Shown: positions 28,274 to 37,187, counted from the first letter of the stretch. The stretch is 64,000 nt of DNA from Providencia sp. (GCF_003533305.1 NZ_DOEH01000006.1:62001-126000), one strand, 5' to 3'. Program-made: numbers and translations. The notes: generated by a model from the letters alone, not told the origin.

Positions 28274-29305
28274 ATGAAAGGGTATATTCAAACTGTAACA
28301 GGTCCAGTTAGAAAAGAAGATATGGGGCTAACGTTACCACATGAACATTTATTTAATGATCTCTCAACCGTTGTCGATCAGCCTTTTTATGATTTCTCCC
28401 ATGTGTTAGTTGATAAAAAAGTGACGGCTGATATTCAATGGGGGCTCAAACATGATCCTTATTGCTGTTGTGACAATATGGATAAAAAGCCGATTGAAGA
28501 TGTTATTTATGAAGTGAATAATTTTAAAGATCTCGGTGGTAGAACATTGGTAGATGCGACGGGTTCTAGTGCTATTGGTCGTGATGTTCTTCAGTTACGT
28601 GACGTTGCAGTGAAAACAGGTATTAATGTTGTGGCTTCATCAGGCCTATATATTGAAAAATTTGAAGGCGACCGCTTAGTCAATGATATAGATGCTATGG
28701 CAAAAATGATTGATGACGAGCTAAATATTGGTATTGATGGCACGAATATTTGTGCGGGCATGATTGGTGAAATTGGTGTGTCTCCATCATTTACAGATGG
28801 TGAAAAAAATAGTTTACGTGCGGCGTCACTAGCTCAACTTGCGAATGATCATGTATCAATGAATATTCATATGCCTGGTTGGCAGCGCCGTGGCGATGAA
28901 GTGCTCGACATTTTAATTACAGAAATGGGTGTTAATCCAGCAAAAATTTCGTTAGCGCATTCAGACCCATCAGGTAAAGATTTTGAGTATCAACGTCGTA
29001 TGCTAGACCGAGGTGTATGGCTTGAATTTGATATGATAGGCCTTGATATTTCATTTCCAAAAGAAGGTGTTGCGCCGACAGTCACAGAAACTGTAGATGC
29101 AGTTTATCAATTGATTGAAATGGGATATGGGCATCAGATAGTGCTAAGCCACGATGTGTTTTTAAAACAAATGTGGGCAAAAAATGGTGGGAATGGTTGG
29201 GGTTTCGTACCAAATGTATTTTTATCATTGCTAGCAAAAAAAGGTGTCGATAAAGCAATTATCGCGCGCCTTTGTATTGATAACCCTGCTAATTTATTGG
29301 CTTAA
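28274..29305 (+). CDS. Phosphotriesterase-homology (PHP) family metal-dependent hydrolase
   Basis: 343 aa TIM-barrel hydrolase of the amidohydrolase superfamily. Expected binuclear metal ligands are visible: H23 and H25 (LPHEHLFND), bridging E166 (MIGEIGVS), H199 (NIHMPG), H229 (LAHSD) and D294 (SHDVF). The bridging residue is Glu, as in E. coli Php, not the carboxylated Lys of true phosphotriesterase, so lactonase or esterase activity is more likely than organophosphate hydrolysis. It is the last gene of the operon, 2 bases after the transporter, and a terminator follows. Confidence 0.85.
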   Translation: MKGYIQTVTGPVRKEDMGLTLPHEHLFNDLSTVVDQPFYDFSHVLVDKKVTADIQWGLKHDPYCCCDNMDKKPIEDVIYEVNNFKDLGGRTLVDATGSSAIGRDVLQLRDVAVKTGINVVASSGLYIEKFEGDRLVNDIDAMAKMIDDELNIGIDGTNICAGMIGEIGVSPSFTDGEKNSLRAASLAQLANDHVSMNIHMPGWQRRGDEVLDILITEMGVNPAKISLAHSDPSGKDFEYQRRMLDRGVWLEFDMIGLDISFPKEGVAPTVTETVDAVYQLIEMGYGHQIVLSHDVFLKQMWAKNGGNGWGFVPNVFLSLLAKKGVDKAIIARLCIDNPANLLA

Positions 29306-29383
29306 ATCAAGATGCTTAATTTAAGTATATTCATCTTTCTATAATATTGAATATTTAGCTTAAATAAAATTGCTATTTTAATT

Positions 29384-29418
29384 ATGCGACAACTCATTAT
29401 ATGTGGTGTCGCATTTTT
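29384..29418 (+). terminator. Terminator after the phosphotriesterase-like operon
   Basis: ATGCGACA (29384-29391) pairs with TGTCGCAT (29407-29414), followed by TTTTTAT. The rest of the 29306-29725 gap is AT-rich with no visible gene. Confidence 0.8.
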
Positions 29419-29725
29419 ATTCTAAATGTTATTAGTTATTATATTTTTGTTATTGGATTAATATATTATTAATATTATATTAACTGCCTAAAAGGAAGAA
29501 TGAAAAGGTCAATTACAACATGGGGTTATGATTCAGATAAATGAAAATGTTCTACTTGTTATGACTAAAGTAATATTTGATGAATAACTGCTTAGTATTT
29601 AATCTATATAGGAGTGCAAAAATAAAAGCATATAGTTAACATTAATGGTAGAAAGTAATAACAATAAACATCTAAATAAGATACACTTTTGCCCCATAAA
29701 TTCGTACTAAAATGACGGAAAAACG

Positions 29726-30151
29726 TTGCACCTGCGCCGCTTTATCAGAGAACTCGCAACTTACCTAGGATTACTGGCCGTCGCTATGTTGTTTATTGCA
29801 CCATTGATTTCAAAATCAATGGCACAAATGAATAGTTGCACAGATAGCCATAGTCAAATGGTGGGGCACTCGATGCATCAGCATCAGGGGCTCCCATCGC
29901 CTGAAAATTGCGAATCAACCGGTATGATGAACCATATGCTAATGACAGGTATGGGACAGTCGCCGATGGAAGATATTGCCTGCGGCTACTGTCAGCTATT
30001 AGTACATTTTCCATTTTTAATCTTATTTATTGCCATTGCTATTCGACAATTGGCTACTCTCACACGCTTTATTCCTTTTGAGCGCTGTATTCAGTTATGG
30101 GTATTTCGCCCATGGTCATTACGTCTGGCTCGAGCCCCCCCTTACACCTGA
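29726..30151 (+). CDS. DUF2946-family protein, linked to copper uptake
   Basis: 141 aa, with an N-terminal hydrophobic segment (YLGLLAVAMLFIAPLI), a His/Met-rich middle (MVGHSMHQHQ and MMNHMLMTGMG), a CGYCQLL motif, and a second hydrophobic segment. This is the pattern of DUF2946 proteins that commonly neighbour TonB-dependent copper receptors. The reading frame has no suitable ATG; I take the TTG at 29726, with GGAAAA six bases upstream. His and Met clusters suggest copper binding at the membrane, which is inference. It lies 172 bases before the copper receptor. Confidence 0.75.
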   Translation: MHLRRFIRELATYLGLLAVAMLFIAPLISKSMAQMNSCTDSHSQMVGHSMHQHQGLPSPENCESTGMMNHMLMTGMGQSPMEDIACGYCQLLVHFPFLILFIAIAIRQLATLTRFIPFERCIQLWVFRPWSLRLARAPPYT

Positions 30152-30214
30152 TTTCTTTAATTAACGTATTTAACTAATTTTTATCTTACTTTTGCCACAT
30201 TGTGTACAAAGTGG

Positions 30215-30269
30215 TTTCGTGCATCCTGAATTTGGCTTTCATTTTAAGGCGCTGCCCTAATGCACGAAA
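30215..30269. repeat. 10-bp inverted repeat in the leader of the copper receptor gene
   Basis: TTTCGTGCAT (30215-30224) and ATGCACGAAA (30260-30269) are perfect inverted copies 35 bases apart, 55 bases before the receptor start. It could be an mRNA stem or paired regulator sites. No T-run follows, so it is not a simple terminator. Confidence 0.5.
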
Positions 30270-30323
30270 TAAATACCGTGAGTCAAAGGCAAAAAATATT
30301 TAATAAAGAAACAGGCAATATAT

Positions 30324-32354
30324 ATGAACACACAAACGTTTAAGCTTACTCCAGTGACTCTGTTGGTTGTTGGTGCGATTTTTTCTGCTGCATCTATCGC
30401 CGCTGCTAATAGTGCTAATCAAAGTTTGTTATCAGAAAGCTCAGTAATGATAGTTACGGCTCCGGTTGATTCACCTTTAACTATTTCTACATCAACAAAA
30501 ACACCAAGGCAGCCTGTGCCTGCAAGTGATGGCTCCGATTACTTAAAAACGATCCCAGGATTTTCACAAATCAGAAATGGAGGGACAAACGGTGACCCTG
30601 TTTTTCGTGGAATGTTTGGTTCTCGTTTACGAATTTTAACCAATGACGGTGAAATGTTAGGTGCTTGCCCATCACGTATGGATGCGCCAACGTCTTATAT
30701 TTCACCTGAAAATTTTGATGTATTAAATATGATTAAAGGCCCGCAAACTGTGTTGTGGGGGCCGGGTAACTCAGCAGGTACTATTCGTTTTGATAGAGAA
30801 AAACCTGATTTTACTGAAGCTGGGATTAAAGGGAATGCGAGTGCTTTAACTGCATCTAATCACCGTTTGGATACTAATGCAGATATTAGTATAGGTAATG
30901 AAAAAGGTTATGTCCGTTTGATAGGTAATAAGTCTCGTTCTAATGACTACAAAGATGGCAATGGCGATAAAGTGCCATCAAAATGGGATAAATGGAATGC
31001 AGATATTGCCGTGGGTTGGACCCCCGATGAATATACGTTATTGGAGTTAACCGCAGGCAAAGGGGATGGTGAAGCACGCTATGCGGGAAGAGGAATGGAT
31101 GGTTCACAATTTAAGCGCGATAGTTTAGGTTTACGTTTTGAAAAAAGTAACATTGGTACTGTCTTGGATAAAGTTGAAGCGAGTATGTACTACAATTATG
31201 CCGACCATGTTATGGATAATTACTCTTTACGCTCAACTTCAAACGGTATGGGTTCCGGTCATATGTCTAGTAGCCACGGCATGATGAATATGCCAATGAA
31301 AATGCGTGTTGACCGCGAAACCATTGGCGGTCGAGTCATGAGTACTTGGATTTGGTCTGACTATGAGTTACGAACAGGTGCTGATATGCAAACGAATCAG
31401 CATCGAAGTAATAGCAATAATAGTTGGATTAAAGATGCTAAGTTTCAGGATTATGGTGTTTTTGGTGAGCTATCTTGGAACGCAACACAGCAAGGAAAAA
31501 TGGTGAGTGGGGCGCGTTTAGATAGAGTTATTGTCGATAATTATAAAGACGTAGGTGCTTCAGGGCGTAATACGGTGATGCCAGCTGGTTTTGCTCGTTA
31601 TGAATATTCGCTTTCTGATGTGCCAGTGATGTTGTACGCTGGGGTCGGTTATACTGAACGTTTTCCTGATTATTGGGAGCTTTTTTCACCTAAGCTAGGT
31701 CCTGATGGTACGAGTCGTGTTTTTGATACGTTGAAGACAGAAAAAACCGCGCAGTTAGATATTGGTGCTAAATACAGCAATGAGCAAACTAATGCTTGGG
31801 TTTCGGCTTACATGGGGCGTGTTGATGATTTCATTCTTTTCCGTTATAGCGCAACGGATTCAAGAATGAGCCAAGTTGAAAATGTGAATGCAATGATTAT
31901 GGGCGGGGAGCTAGGTATTGCTCAAAAGCTCAGCGACGAATGGAAAGCGGATGCGAGCTTAGCTTATTCTTGGGGGGAAAATAGAACGGATGGCTCAGCA
32001 TTACCACAAATGCCACCACTCGAAAGCCGTTTTGGTCTCTCTTGGGAAAAAGGAGATTGGACAACAACGGGGTTAATTCGTGTTGTTAGCCGCCAAGATC
32101 GTGTTGCGATCAATGATGGAAACGTTGTGGGCAAAGACTTCAGTAAAAGTGCAGGTTTTACTATTTTCTCACTCAATACCGCCTATAAAGTAAACGAGAA
32201 TGTGAAATTGAGCGCAGGGGTTGATAATTTGTTTGATAAAACCTACAGCGAACATTTGAATTTGGCTGGAAATAGTGGTTTTGGTTATTCATCAAACAGC
32301 CCTGTTAATGAGCCAGGTAGAACATTTTGGGCGAAAATGAACCTGACATTTTAA
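30324..32354 (+). CDS. TonB-dependent outer-membrane copper receptor (OprC-like)
   Basis: 676 aa with a signal peptide, a TonB-box-like region (ESSVMIVTAP), a plug domain (YLKTIPGFSQIRNGGTNGDP, GPQTVLWGPGNSAGTI) and a C-terminal beta-barrel ending in Phe (FWAKMNLTF). The copper-binding features described for Pseudomonas OprC are visible: CPSRM in the plug (C-x3-M) and a Met/His-rich loop GHMSSSHGMMNMPMKM containing H-x-M. It imports copper across the outer membrane using TonB. It follows a DUF2946 gene, as is common. Confidence 0.9.
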   Translation: MNTQTFKLTPVTLLVVGAIFSAASIAAANSANQSLLSESSVMIVTAPVDSPLTISTSTKTPRQPVPASDGSDYLKTIPGFSQIRNGGTNGDPVFRGMFGSRLRILTNDGEMLGACPSRMDAPTSYISPENFDVLNMIKGPQTVLWGPGNSAGTIRFDREKPDFTEAGIKGNASALTASNHRLDTNADISIGNEKGYVRLIGNKSRSNDYKDGNGDKVPSKWDKWNADIAVGWTPDEYTLLELTAGKGDGEARYAGRGMDGSQFKRDSLGLRFEKSNIGTVLDKVEASMYYNYADHVMDNYSLRSTSNGMGSGHMSSSHGMMNMPMKMRVDRETIGGRVMSTWIWSDYELRTGADMQTNQHRSNSNNSWIKDAKFQDYGVFGELSWNATQQGKMVSGARLDRVIVDNYKDVGASGRNTVMPAGFARYEYSLSDVPVMLYAGVGYTERFPDYWELFSPKLGPDGTSRVFDTLKTEKTAQLDIGAKYSNEQTNAWVSAYMGRVDDFILFRYSATDSRMSQVENVNAMIMGGELGIAQKLSDEWKADASLAYSWGENRTDGSALPQMPPLESRFGLSWEKGDWTTTGLIRVVSRQDRVAINDGNVVGKDFSKSAGFTIFSLNTAYKVNENVKLSAGVDNLFDKTYSEHLNLAGNSGFGYSSNSPVNEPGRTFWAKMNLTF

Positions 32355-32429
32355 TTGTGTGTTATTAATTAAAATAATAGGTGTTGTGACGCTGATCGTT
32401 ATACCTGTAATATCGGTATAAGCTGACTA

Positions 32430-32463
32430 TAGTTAGCGAGTCGAAGGATCGACTGGCTAACTA
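32430..32463. terminator. Hairpin between the copper receptor and the AraC-type regulator
   Basis: TAGTTAGC plus AGTCG (32430-32443) pairs with CGACT plus GCTAACTA (32450-32463), with one internal mismatch. It lies between convergent genes. The flanking T-runs are short. Confidence 0.6.
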
Positions 32464-32469
32464 GTTTGA

Positions 32470-33357
32470 TTATTCAGCGATGACAGGTATGTAATAATTT
32501 AATTCTTTAATATAACTATGTGAATTATCAATGAATTCATTATAGGTTGGTTTAGAATTCAACACATAATGTTCAATGTCTGCTCCTTCGCCACGAGCAA
32601 TATCCATTTCAGCTAATACTTTTCCGTAAACCGTATAAATAATATCATTGTAATTAATACCTTTAAGGCTCCCTATAAATTTGATTTTGAGGTAGTTCCC
32701 TTGTGGTAATTTTAAACTTTTTGTTTGAGGCGTAACGATATCAACTTCATTCTCATCAAAAGCTGTTGAATATAAAAAGCGACCTTCTTCAGTAGCAGAA
32801 GCATCAATTCCATGTATAGCGTAGAGATTTTTTGTAACGTACTTATTTTTATCAAGAAAATTTCGCCAATAGCTTTTTCTTAATTCTTGCGTATTAAGAT
32901 TCCACTCATTAATGTTTTGTACATAACGATGAGTAGTACCTAGAAGGTTGATAGCAGGCAAATGAACAAGTTTAACTTCTGCTTGTAGCTCTTTACTTTC
33001 TCTTAATGGCAAACAAAAACCTTCTACCTTCCATCCTGTACGCTTTCTATATTCTGATGGTGTGATATTAAACTGTTTTTTGAATGCGCGGCAGAATGTT
33101 TGCTGAGAGTCAAAGCGGTATCTCAACGAGATGTCCATGATGCTGTCATTTGTGAGACGCAGTGCGACAGCTGAGCATGATAGACGTCTAGCTCGAATAT
33201 AAGAGCCTAAGGCTAGGCCTGTTTGATTTTTAAACAGGCGCTGGAAGTGCCATTTAGTATATCCAGATTTATCAGCGACTGTATCTAAAGATAGCCGAGA
33301 TTCTAAATTTTGCTCTATCCAGAGAATGATTTCCCTGATAACACTTTCTTGTAGCAT
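32470..33357 (-). CDS. AraC-family regulator with GyrI-like effector domain (Rob/SoxS-like DNA-binding part)
   Basis: 295 aa. Residues 1-110 form two AraC-type helix-turn-helix motifs (IILWIEQNLESRLSLDTVA, SGYTKWHFQRLFKNQTG, DSIMDISLRYRFDSQQTFCRAFKKQF, TPSEYRK). The remainder resembles the GyrI-like small-molecule-binding domain seen in Rob. The target is unknown; Rob-like proteins control drug resistance and stress genes. An AAAGGG ribosome-binding site precedes the ATG. It is convergent with the copper receptor and faces a 936-base gene-free stretch upstream. Confidence 0.85.
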   Translation of the reverse strand: MLQESVIREIILWIEQNLESRLSLDTVADKSGYTKWHFQRLFKNQTGLALGSYIRARRLSCSAVALRLTNDSIMDISLRYRFDSQQTFCRAFKKQFNITPSEYRKRTGWKVEGFCLPLRESKELQAEVKLVHLPAINLLGTTHRYVQNINEWNLNTQELRKSYWRNFLDKNKYVTKNLYAIHGIDASATEEGRFLYSTAFDENEVDIVTPQTKSLKLPQGNYLKIKFIGSLKGINYNDIIYTVYGKVLAEMDIARGEGADIEHYVLNSKPTYNEFIDNSHSYIKELNYYIPVIAE

Positions 33358-34293
33358 GGTTGCCCTTTCTAGTCATTTTTACTTAAACTTGAAATATAGA
33401 GAGCCGAGTTATCGGTTGTTGGGATTGAATCTGATAAAAAATAATAGTTACCAGTAACAGAATAGCATAGCTACTGAGAATTTTTTTAAACAGATGTGAA
33501 GTTAAGTAAGTTTTACTCTTATTATTAAAGATAACGCTTCTCATGGGTAACATGGGATTGACTTTAGTTAGTACTTTCTGGTAGAAAAATCCTTCTAGGA
33601 TTATTTTATGTGGGCTATTGTAGTGGTAAATAAGTTGATACGATGAAATTCTCCTTTTTTGTGTGCTATGTTTTTGGTTGCCGTTATGAAATTAAGTATT
33701 TAAATAACATATTGAAATAACAAATATTTTTCTTACGGTGATAATTGAAGTGTATTATTGCAACTATTAATTATAAAAATATGACCAATAGTGATAGATG
33801 ATTTAATTTTGTTGAGTAATATGTTTTTTAAATAGTAATTAAGAATTATCTAAGAATTCAAAAAAATATGCTATTAAGCAGAAACCATTAGAAACTTGTA
33901 AATACAAATTGTGACGAATTATTGTAAAAACTAATACTTAATATTAGATAATTGTTTTGTTACATCAATAGAATAAGCTAGACTTTATATTCTAGCAATT
34001 AATACGCCTTTAAGTTTTAATCAATAGTTGACCGTCTTAATTAGACTTAGGATATCGCCTAATTAATGTTTTTAAGTGACTTGCATCACCGTTTTTAATT
34101 ATTATTACATTGTATTTCATTTGATGTTAATCAATAGGTTATGAATTATTTTGATTGTTTCATTTTTAAAGTAGTCAAAATTGGACGTGATTTTCATCAC
34201 ATTTATTAATGTAGGTCAATTATTTGATTTAAATGTGGTGATAATTTACTCGCCGACAGTTCATGTTCAGTTATATTAATAATAGGAGTATCT
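33358..34293. other. 936-base gene-free region with a CRP-like site
   Basis: I find no supportable gene here. The region is very AT-rich, with many stops in all frames. An 8-bp inverted pair (TTAATTAG and CTAATTAA) lies near 34036-34067, and a CRP-like site at 34186-34201. It is long enough to hold a small RNA or a decayed gene, but nothing can be named. Confidence 0.5.
34186..34201. promoter_or_regulatory. CRP-like site upstream of the small XRE regulator
   Basis: CGTGA-TTTTCA-TCACA matches 9 of 10 core positions of the CRP consensus TGTGA-N6-TCACA. It is about 100 bases upstream of the XRE gene start. Confidence 0.55.
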
Positions 34294-34548
34294 ATGCATA
34301 AAGATGAAATTGCAAAAATGCTAGGCATTAAAATCCGTAAGCAACGAGAAAGTCATAAGATGACACTAAAACAGACTGCACTGCTAATTGGGGTTTCAGA
34401 GGATGAAATGAATCGGTTTGAAAGTGGCGAAAGTTGTATTGATATAGATTCTTTATTCCAATTTGCATATTTATTTAATTTAGAGCCGACAGTATTTTTA
34501 ACGAGTGTCGTCAATATCAATAGTGGTACGCGTAACACTATTCATTAA
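34294..34548 (+). CDS. Small XRE-family helix-turn-helix regulator
   Basis: 84 aa, nearly all one Cro/C1-type helix-turn-helix domain (IGIKIRKQRESHKMTLKQTA region, then LIGVSEDEMNRFESGES and LFQFAYLFNLEPTVFL). Small stand-alone XRE proteins of this kind, such as MrpJ of Proteus, often control fimbrial and motility genes in Morganellaceae; that link is only a suggestion, since no fimbrial gene is nearby. An AGGAGT ribosome-binding site precedes the ATG. It has no partner toxin gene. Confidence 0.8.
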   Translation: MHKDEIAKMLGIKIRKQRESHKMTLKQTALLIGVSEDEMNRFESGESCIDIDSLFQFAYLFNLEPTVFLTSVVNINSGTRNTIH

Positions 34549-34710
34549 AGTATTATTTATTAAAGTACACTTTTTAAGTGCTATCGTTTTAAGCACCATT
34601 GATTAAAACACAGTTTATAAGTATTAAATGTAATATTGAATTACATAGGTATTGGGTTGTTTACATTAAAATTTTTAACAATAAAGAATGTGATGACGAT
34701 AGATAACATT

Positions 34711-34750
34711 AAAAGGGGTAATTCAATGAGCCTAGGCTCTTACCCCTTTT
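34711..34750. terminator. Bidirectional terminator after the XRE gene
   Basis: AAAAGGGGTAA (34711-34721) pairs with TTACCCCTTTT (34740-34750), enclosing the inner palindrome GAGCCTAGGCTC (34728-34739). It serves the XRE gene and the convergent gene to its right. Confidence 0.85.
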
Positions 34751-34770
34751 GATGGTGATTATGCAATTCA

Positions 34771-35766
34771 TTAGATAAACGCTTTGAGTTTTAGTTGCTC
34801 TAAAATATTTTCAGTTATCAGGTTGGTATTCATAAAATGCGTGGCTTTTCTTTGTTTAGTTTCACTTCGTAACTTTAAAACAAATTGGTCAAGCTGCTTG
34901 ATCACTGCATCATCATCAGTAACTAGATGGTTTTTTTGTTCAGTGATTAAATTATTCTCAAACTGAAAGTTATGATTGCGTTGTTTTAATGATAGTCGGT
35001 CTGAAATATTTCCCGTATTGAAAAATAACTCAAATGAAATGAGTAACCCATTTTCAGTACGTAAATTAATGATTAGTACGTCACCATCTTCCATTTTTGA
35101 AAAAGGATGAGAGTATTGGATAGACGCAGTGCTTAATGTAAAACTAGGCAATAGTGTTAAAAGAAGTGATACTTTATCTGAAATTACTGCACGTAATGTA
35201 TTGAACGGTATTCGGTCATCGGGCTCAATTTTTCTATGAGCCGATAATCTCAGTAAACCCGCCTCTGAATTTTTCTCTGATAACAATTCTAAATTTAAAT
35301 CACAAAATTGCGTTTCAAAACTTATGGGATGGCTATGACTTATGTTGACACCGTTGAGTTTAGCTAATTTTAATAAGGTCGATAGCTCATCTTCGCTGTA
35401 GTTAGGAATATTATTAAGTAGTATATCTTTACCTGCATCTACTGCTGTGTGGATCGTAAATTTTAATAATTCATCACTGTAAACAGATGTGATAATAACT
35501 GAACCAATTTCTTCATTATTAATGAGATTCTCAATCTTTCTTTTTTGGCACATAAAGTAAGATGCAGAGGGCATTGCTGAATCAATCTCACAAACAGCTT
35601 TGAGTTCGCAATGGTGAGAACTGTGGTTGATAGCTTGCATGTAACGGTGGTTATAAGCCGTCGAGCCGATTAAGCCAATTCCCACTCTATTTAATGAAAC
35701 AAGAGAATGCTGTTCTTCAAGTAAACGAAGATGACCAAGTAAATAGAGGAAGTGAGTATTCATCAT
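34771..35766 (-). CDS. Degenerate Gfo/Idh/MocA-fold protein lacking the EKP motif
   Basis: 331 aa. The N-terminal half follows the Gfo/Idh Rossmann pattern: VGIGLIGSTAYNHRYMQAI in place of the usual nucleotide-binding start, ELKAVCEID, IGSVIITSVYSDELL and HTAVDAGKDIL. Where catalytic members have the conserved E-K-P, this protein reads LLNNIPNYSEDE, so the catalytic Lys is gone. The C-terminal half is only loosely conserved. It may be a sensor, a regulator-like protein or a relic; as the frame is open for 331 codons it is probably expressed. It lies next to iolR and the inositol genes, whose dehydrogenases share this fold. Confidence in the fold is moderate; the function is unknown. Confidence 0.6.
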   Translation of the reverse strand: MMNTHFLYLLGHLRLLEEQHSLVSLNRVGIGLIGSTAYNHRYMQAINHSSHHCELKAVCEIDSAMPSASYFMCQKRKIENLINNEEIGSVIITSVYSDELLKFTIHTAVDAGKDILLNNIPNYSEDELSTLLKLAKLNGVNISHSHPISFETQFCDLNLELLSEKNSEAGLLRLSAHRKIEPDDRIPFNTLRAVISDKVSLLLTLLPSFTLSTASIQYSHPFSKMEDGDVLIINLRTENGLLISFELFFNTGNISDRLSLKQRNHNFQFENNLITEQKNHLVTDDDAVIKQLDQFVLKLRSETKQRKATHFMNTNLITENILEQLKLKAFI

Positions 35767-36009
35767 CGTCGTTCCCTATAATAAGCGTTATACTCAGAAT
35801 TCACATAATCTCAACATAGCAGCATGAAACAATAATTTCATTTTATTGTTACGTTGAAATTTGTATTTTCTGACAGAACTCACAAATTAGATATATTAAT
35901 AGAGAAAAACGATATTGTGGTTGTCACCATAAATTGTTATCACGATGTATGGTTAGGAGATACTAAAAATTTAAATAATATTTGATATGAATGATTAAAA
36001 TTAACATGA

Positions 36010-36059
36010 AAAAATTTAAAAAAATTACTCTGTCACAATGGAGGCGTTTGTAACAGAGT
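36010..36059 (-). terminator. Rho-independent terminator after iolR
   Basis: On the minus strand, ACTCTGT-x-ACAA and TTGT-x-ACAGAGT form a stem, followed by a long T-rich run (TTTTTTTAAATTTTTT). The arms on the plus strand are ACTCTGT (36027-36033) and ACAGAGT (36053-36059). I see no gene in the rest of the 35767-36074 gap. Confidence 0.8.
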
Positions 36060-36074
36060 CTTTGGCGTTGATGG

Positions 36075-36914
36075 TTAAATTAATTTTTTACTGCCTTGGC
36101 GGTATGCTAAGGCCACCGTCAGTGATTGCGCTAAACAAAGTGTTGCTGACTGGGAACGAAATGCATCAACTTGCGCTTCTTTAATGACAAAACACACATC
36201 GCTGAAACTGGCTAATGGACTAATTTGGCTATCGGTTATAACGATTTGCCGAGCTCCAGTTTGTGCTGCTTTTTCACTGACCATAATAGTTTCAGATGCG
36301 TAAGGTGTGAAACTAATAGAAATAACGACATCATTTTCACTAATACGATTTATTTGCTCTTTAAACATTCCACCGAGGCCATCAATTAATACTGGACGGC
36401 ATTCAAGATGACTAAGTGCATAGCTTAAATAAGTGGCAACACTAAAGGAGCGGCGTAGGCCTATAATGTAAATATTTTGAGCCTCTGCCAGTAAAGATAC
36501 TGCTTTTTCCATATCTTCAGGCGGTGTTCTCGCTGCCATTTGCTGTAATGCTTGAGCGTTTGAGTGAGCAAATTCTTTTAAAATTTGAGCAGGGTCATCA
36601 CTCAATTCTTGGTCACTATCCATCTCACGAAATAGTCTTGCTCTATCTGTATAGCTTGCAGTTTCTTCAACAAGATTCATTCGAAATAATTGTTTCATTT
36701 CATTAAAGCCACTGAAATCAAATGCATTGGCAAAACGAATTAGAGTTGAAGGAGGGACATTCGCCTCTTTAGCAATAACTGCAACGGTATCAAATGCGAC
36801 ACTGTTGGTATTATCTAACACGTATCTCGCCACTTGTTGTAGCCGTTTACTTAACTCATCATATCGAGAGCGAACTTGCTCCTGAAACTCATTTAAATTT
36901 GATGCTGTGGACAT
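36075..36914 (-). CDS. iolR: RpiR/MurR-family repressor of the inositol genes (IolR)
   Basis: 279 aa. An N-terminal RpiR helix-turn-helix (VAVIAKEANVPPSTLIRFAN) is followed by a SIS sugar-phosphate-binding domain (NIYIIGLRRSFSVATYLSYAL; DVVISISFTPYASETIMVSE; IVITDSQISPLASFSDVC). RpiR-type IolR proteins repress iol genes until an inositol breakdown product is made; position and family make that the likely role. I start it at 36914 because GGAGG lies 5 bases upstream; an ATG at 36935 has no such site. It is divergent from iolA across a region holding several operator-like repeats. Confidence 0.88.
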   Translation of the reverse strand: MSTASNLNEFQEQVRSRYDELSKRLQQVARYVLDNTNSVAFDTVAVIAKEANVPPSTLIRFANAFDFSGFNEMKQLFRMNLVEETASYTDRARLFREMDSDQELSDDPAQILKEFAHSNAQALQQMAARTPPEDMEKAVSLLAEAQNIYIIGLRRSFSVATYLSYALSHLECRPVLIDGLGGMFKEQINRISENDVVISISFTPYASETIMVSEKAAQTGARQIVITDSQISPLASFSDVCFVIKEAQVDAFRSQSATLCLAQSLTVALAYRQGSKKLI

Positions 36915-36973
36915 ATAACCTCCGTGATTGGCCATTAATTGTAGTTGTTTTCTGCTGTTAGTCGAATCTTTTT

Positions 36974-36987
36974 GAAACAGTTAGTTC
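36974..36987. promoter_or_regulatory. IolR-like operator near iolR
   Basis: GAAA-CAGTTA-GTTC, inside the palindrome TTTGAA-N8-TTCAAA, lies about 60 bases before the iolR start. It fits the GAAA-N6-TTYC pattern with one mismatch and may mediate autorepression. Confidence 0.45.
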
Positions 36988-37187
36988 AAACAGATAAAAT
37001 GACCTTTTCCGATGCCCTAAATAATTTAACTTTTGGGTAGTATAAATAATGCCGCAATTTTTATAAATAATGACTTATAACGTGAATTAAGATGAGTATC
37101 TATGTGAATAAATGATTAAATGCAATTTTGAAACAAGAATCGTAATCTTGAATTGATAATTTCATAAAAGCTTTGTCTGGATCACAT

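Noticed and set aside
34294..34548. Small XRE gene as the antitoxin of a toxin-antitoxin pair
   Set aside because: No small toxin-like gene lies on either side; the neighbours are a long empty region and a convergent 331-aa protein.
34771..35766. Reading this gene as a second copy of iolG
   Set aside because: The EKP catalytic motif is missing and overall similarity to IolG is weak; it is called a degenerate fold relative only.
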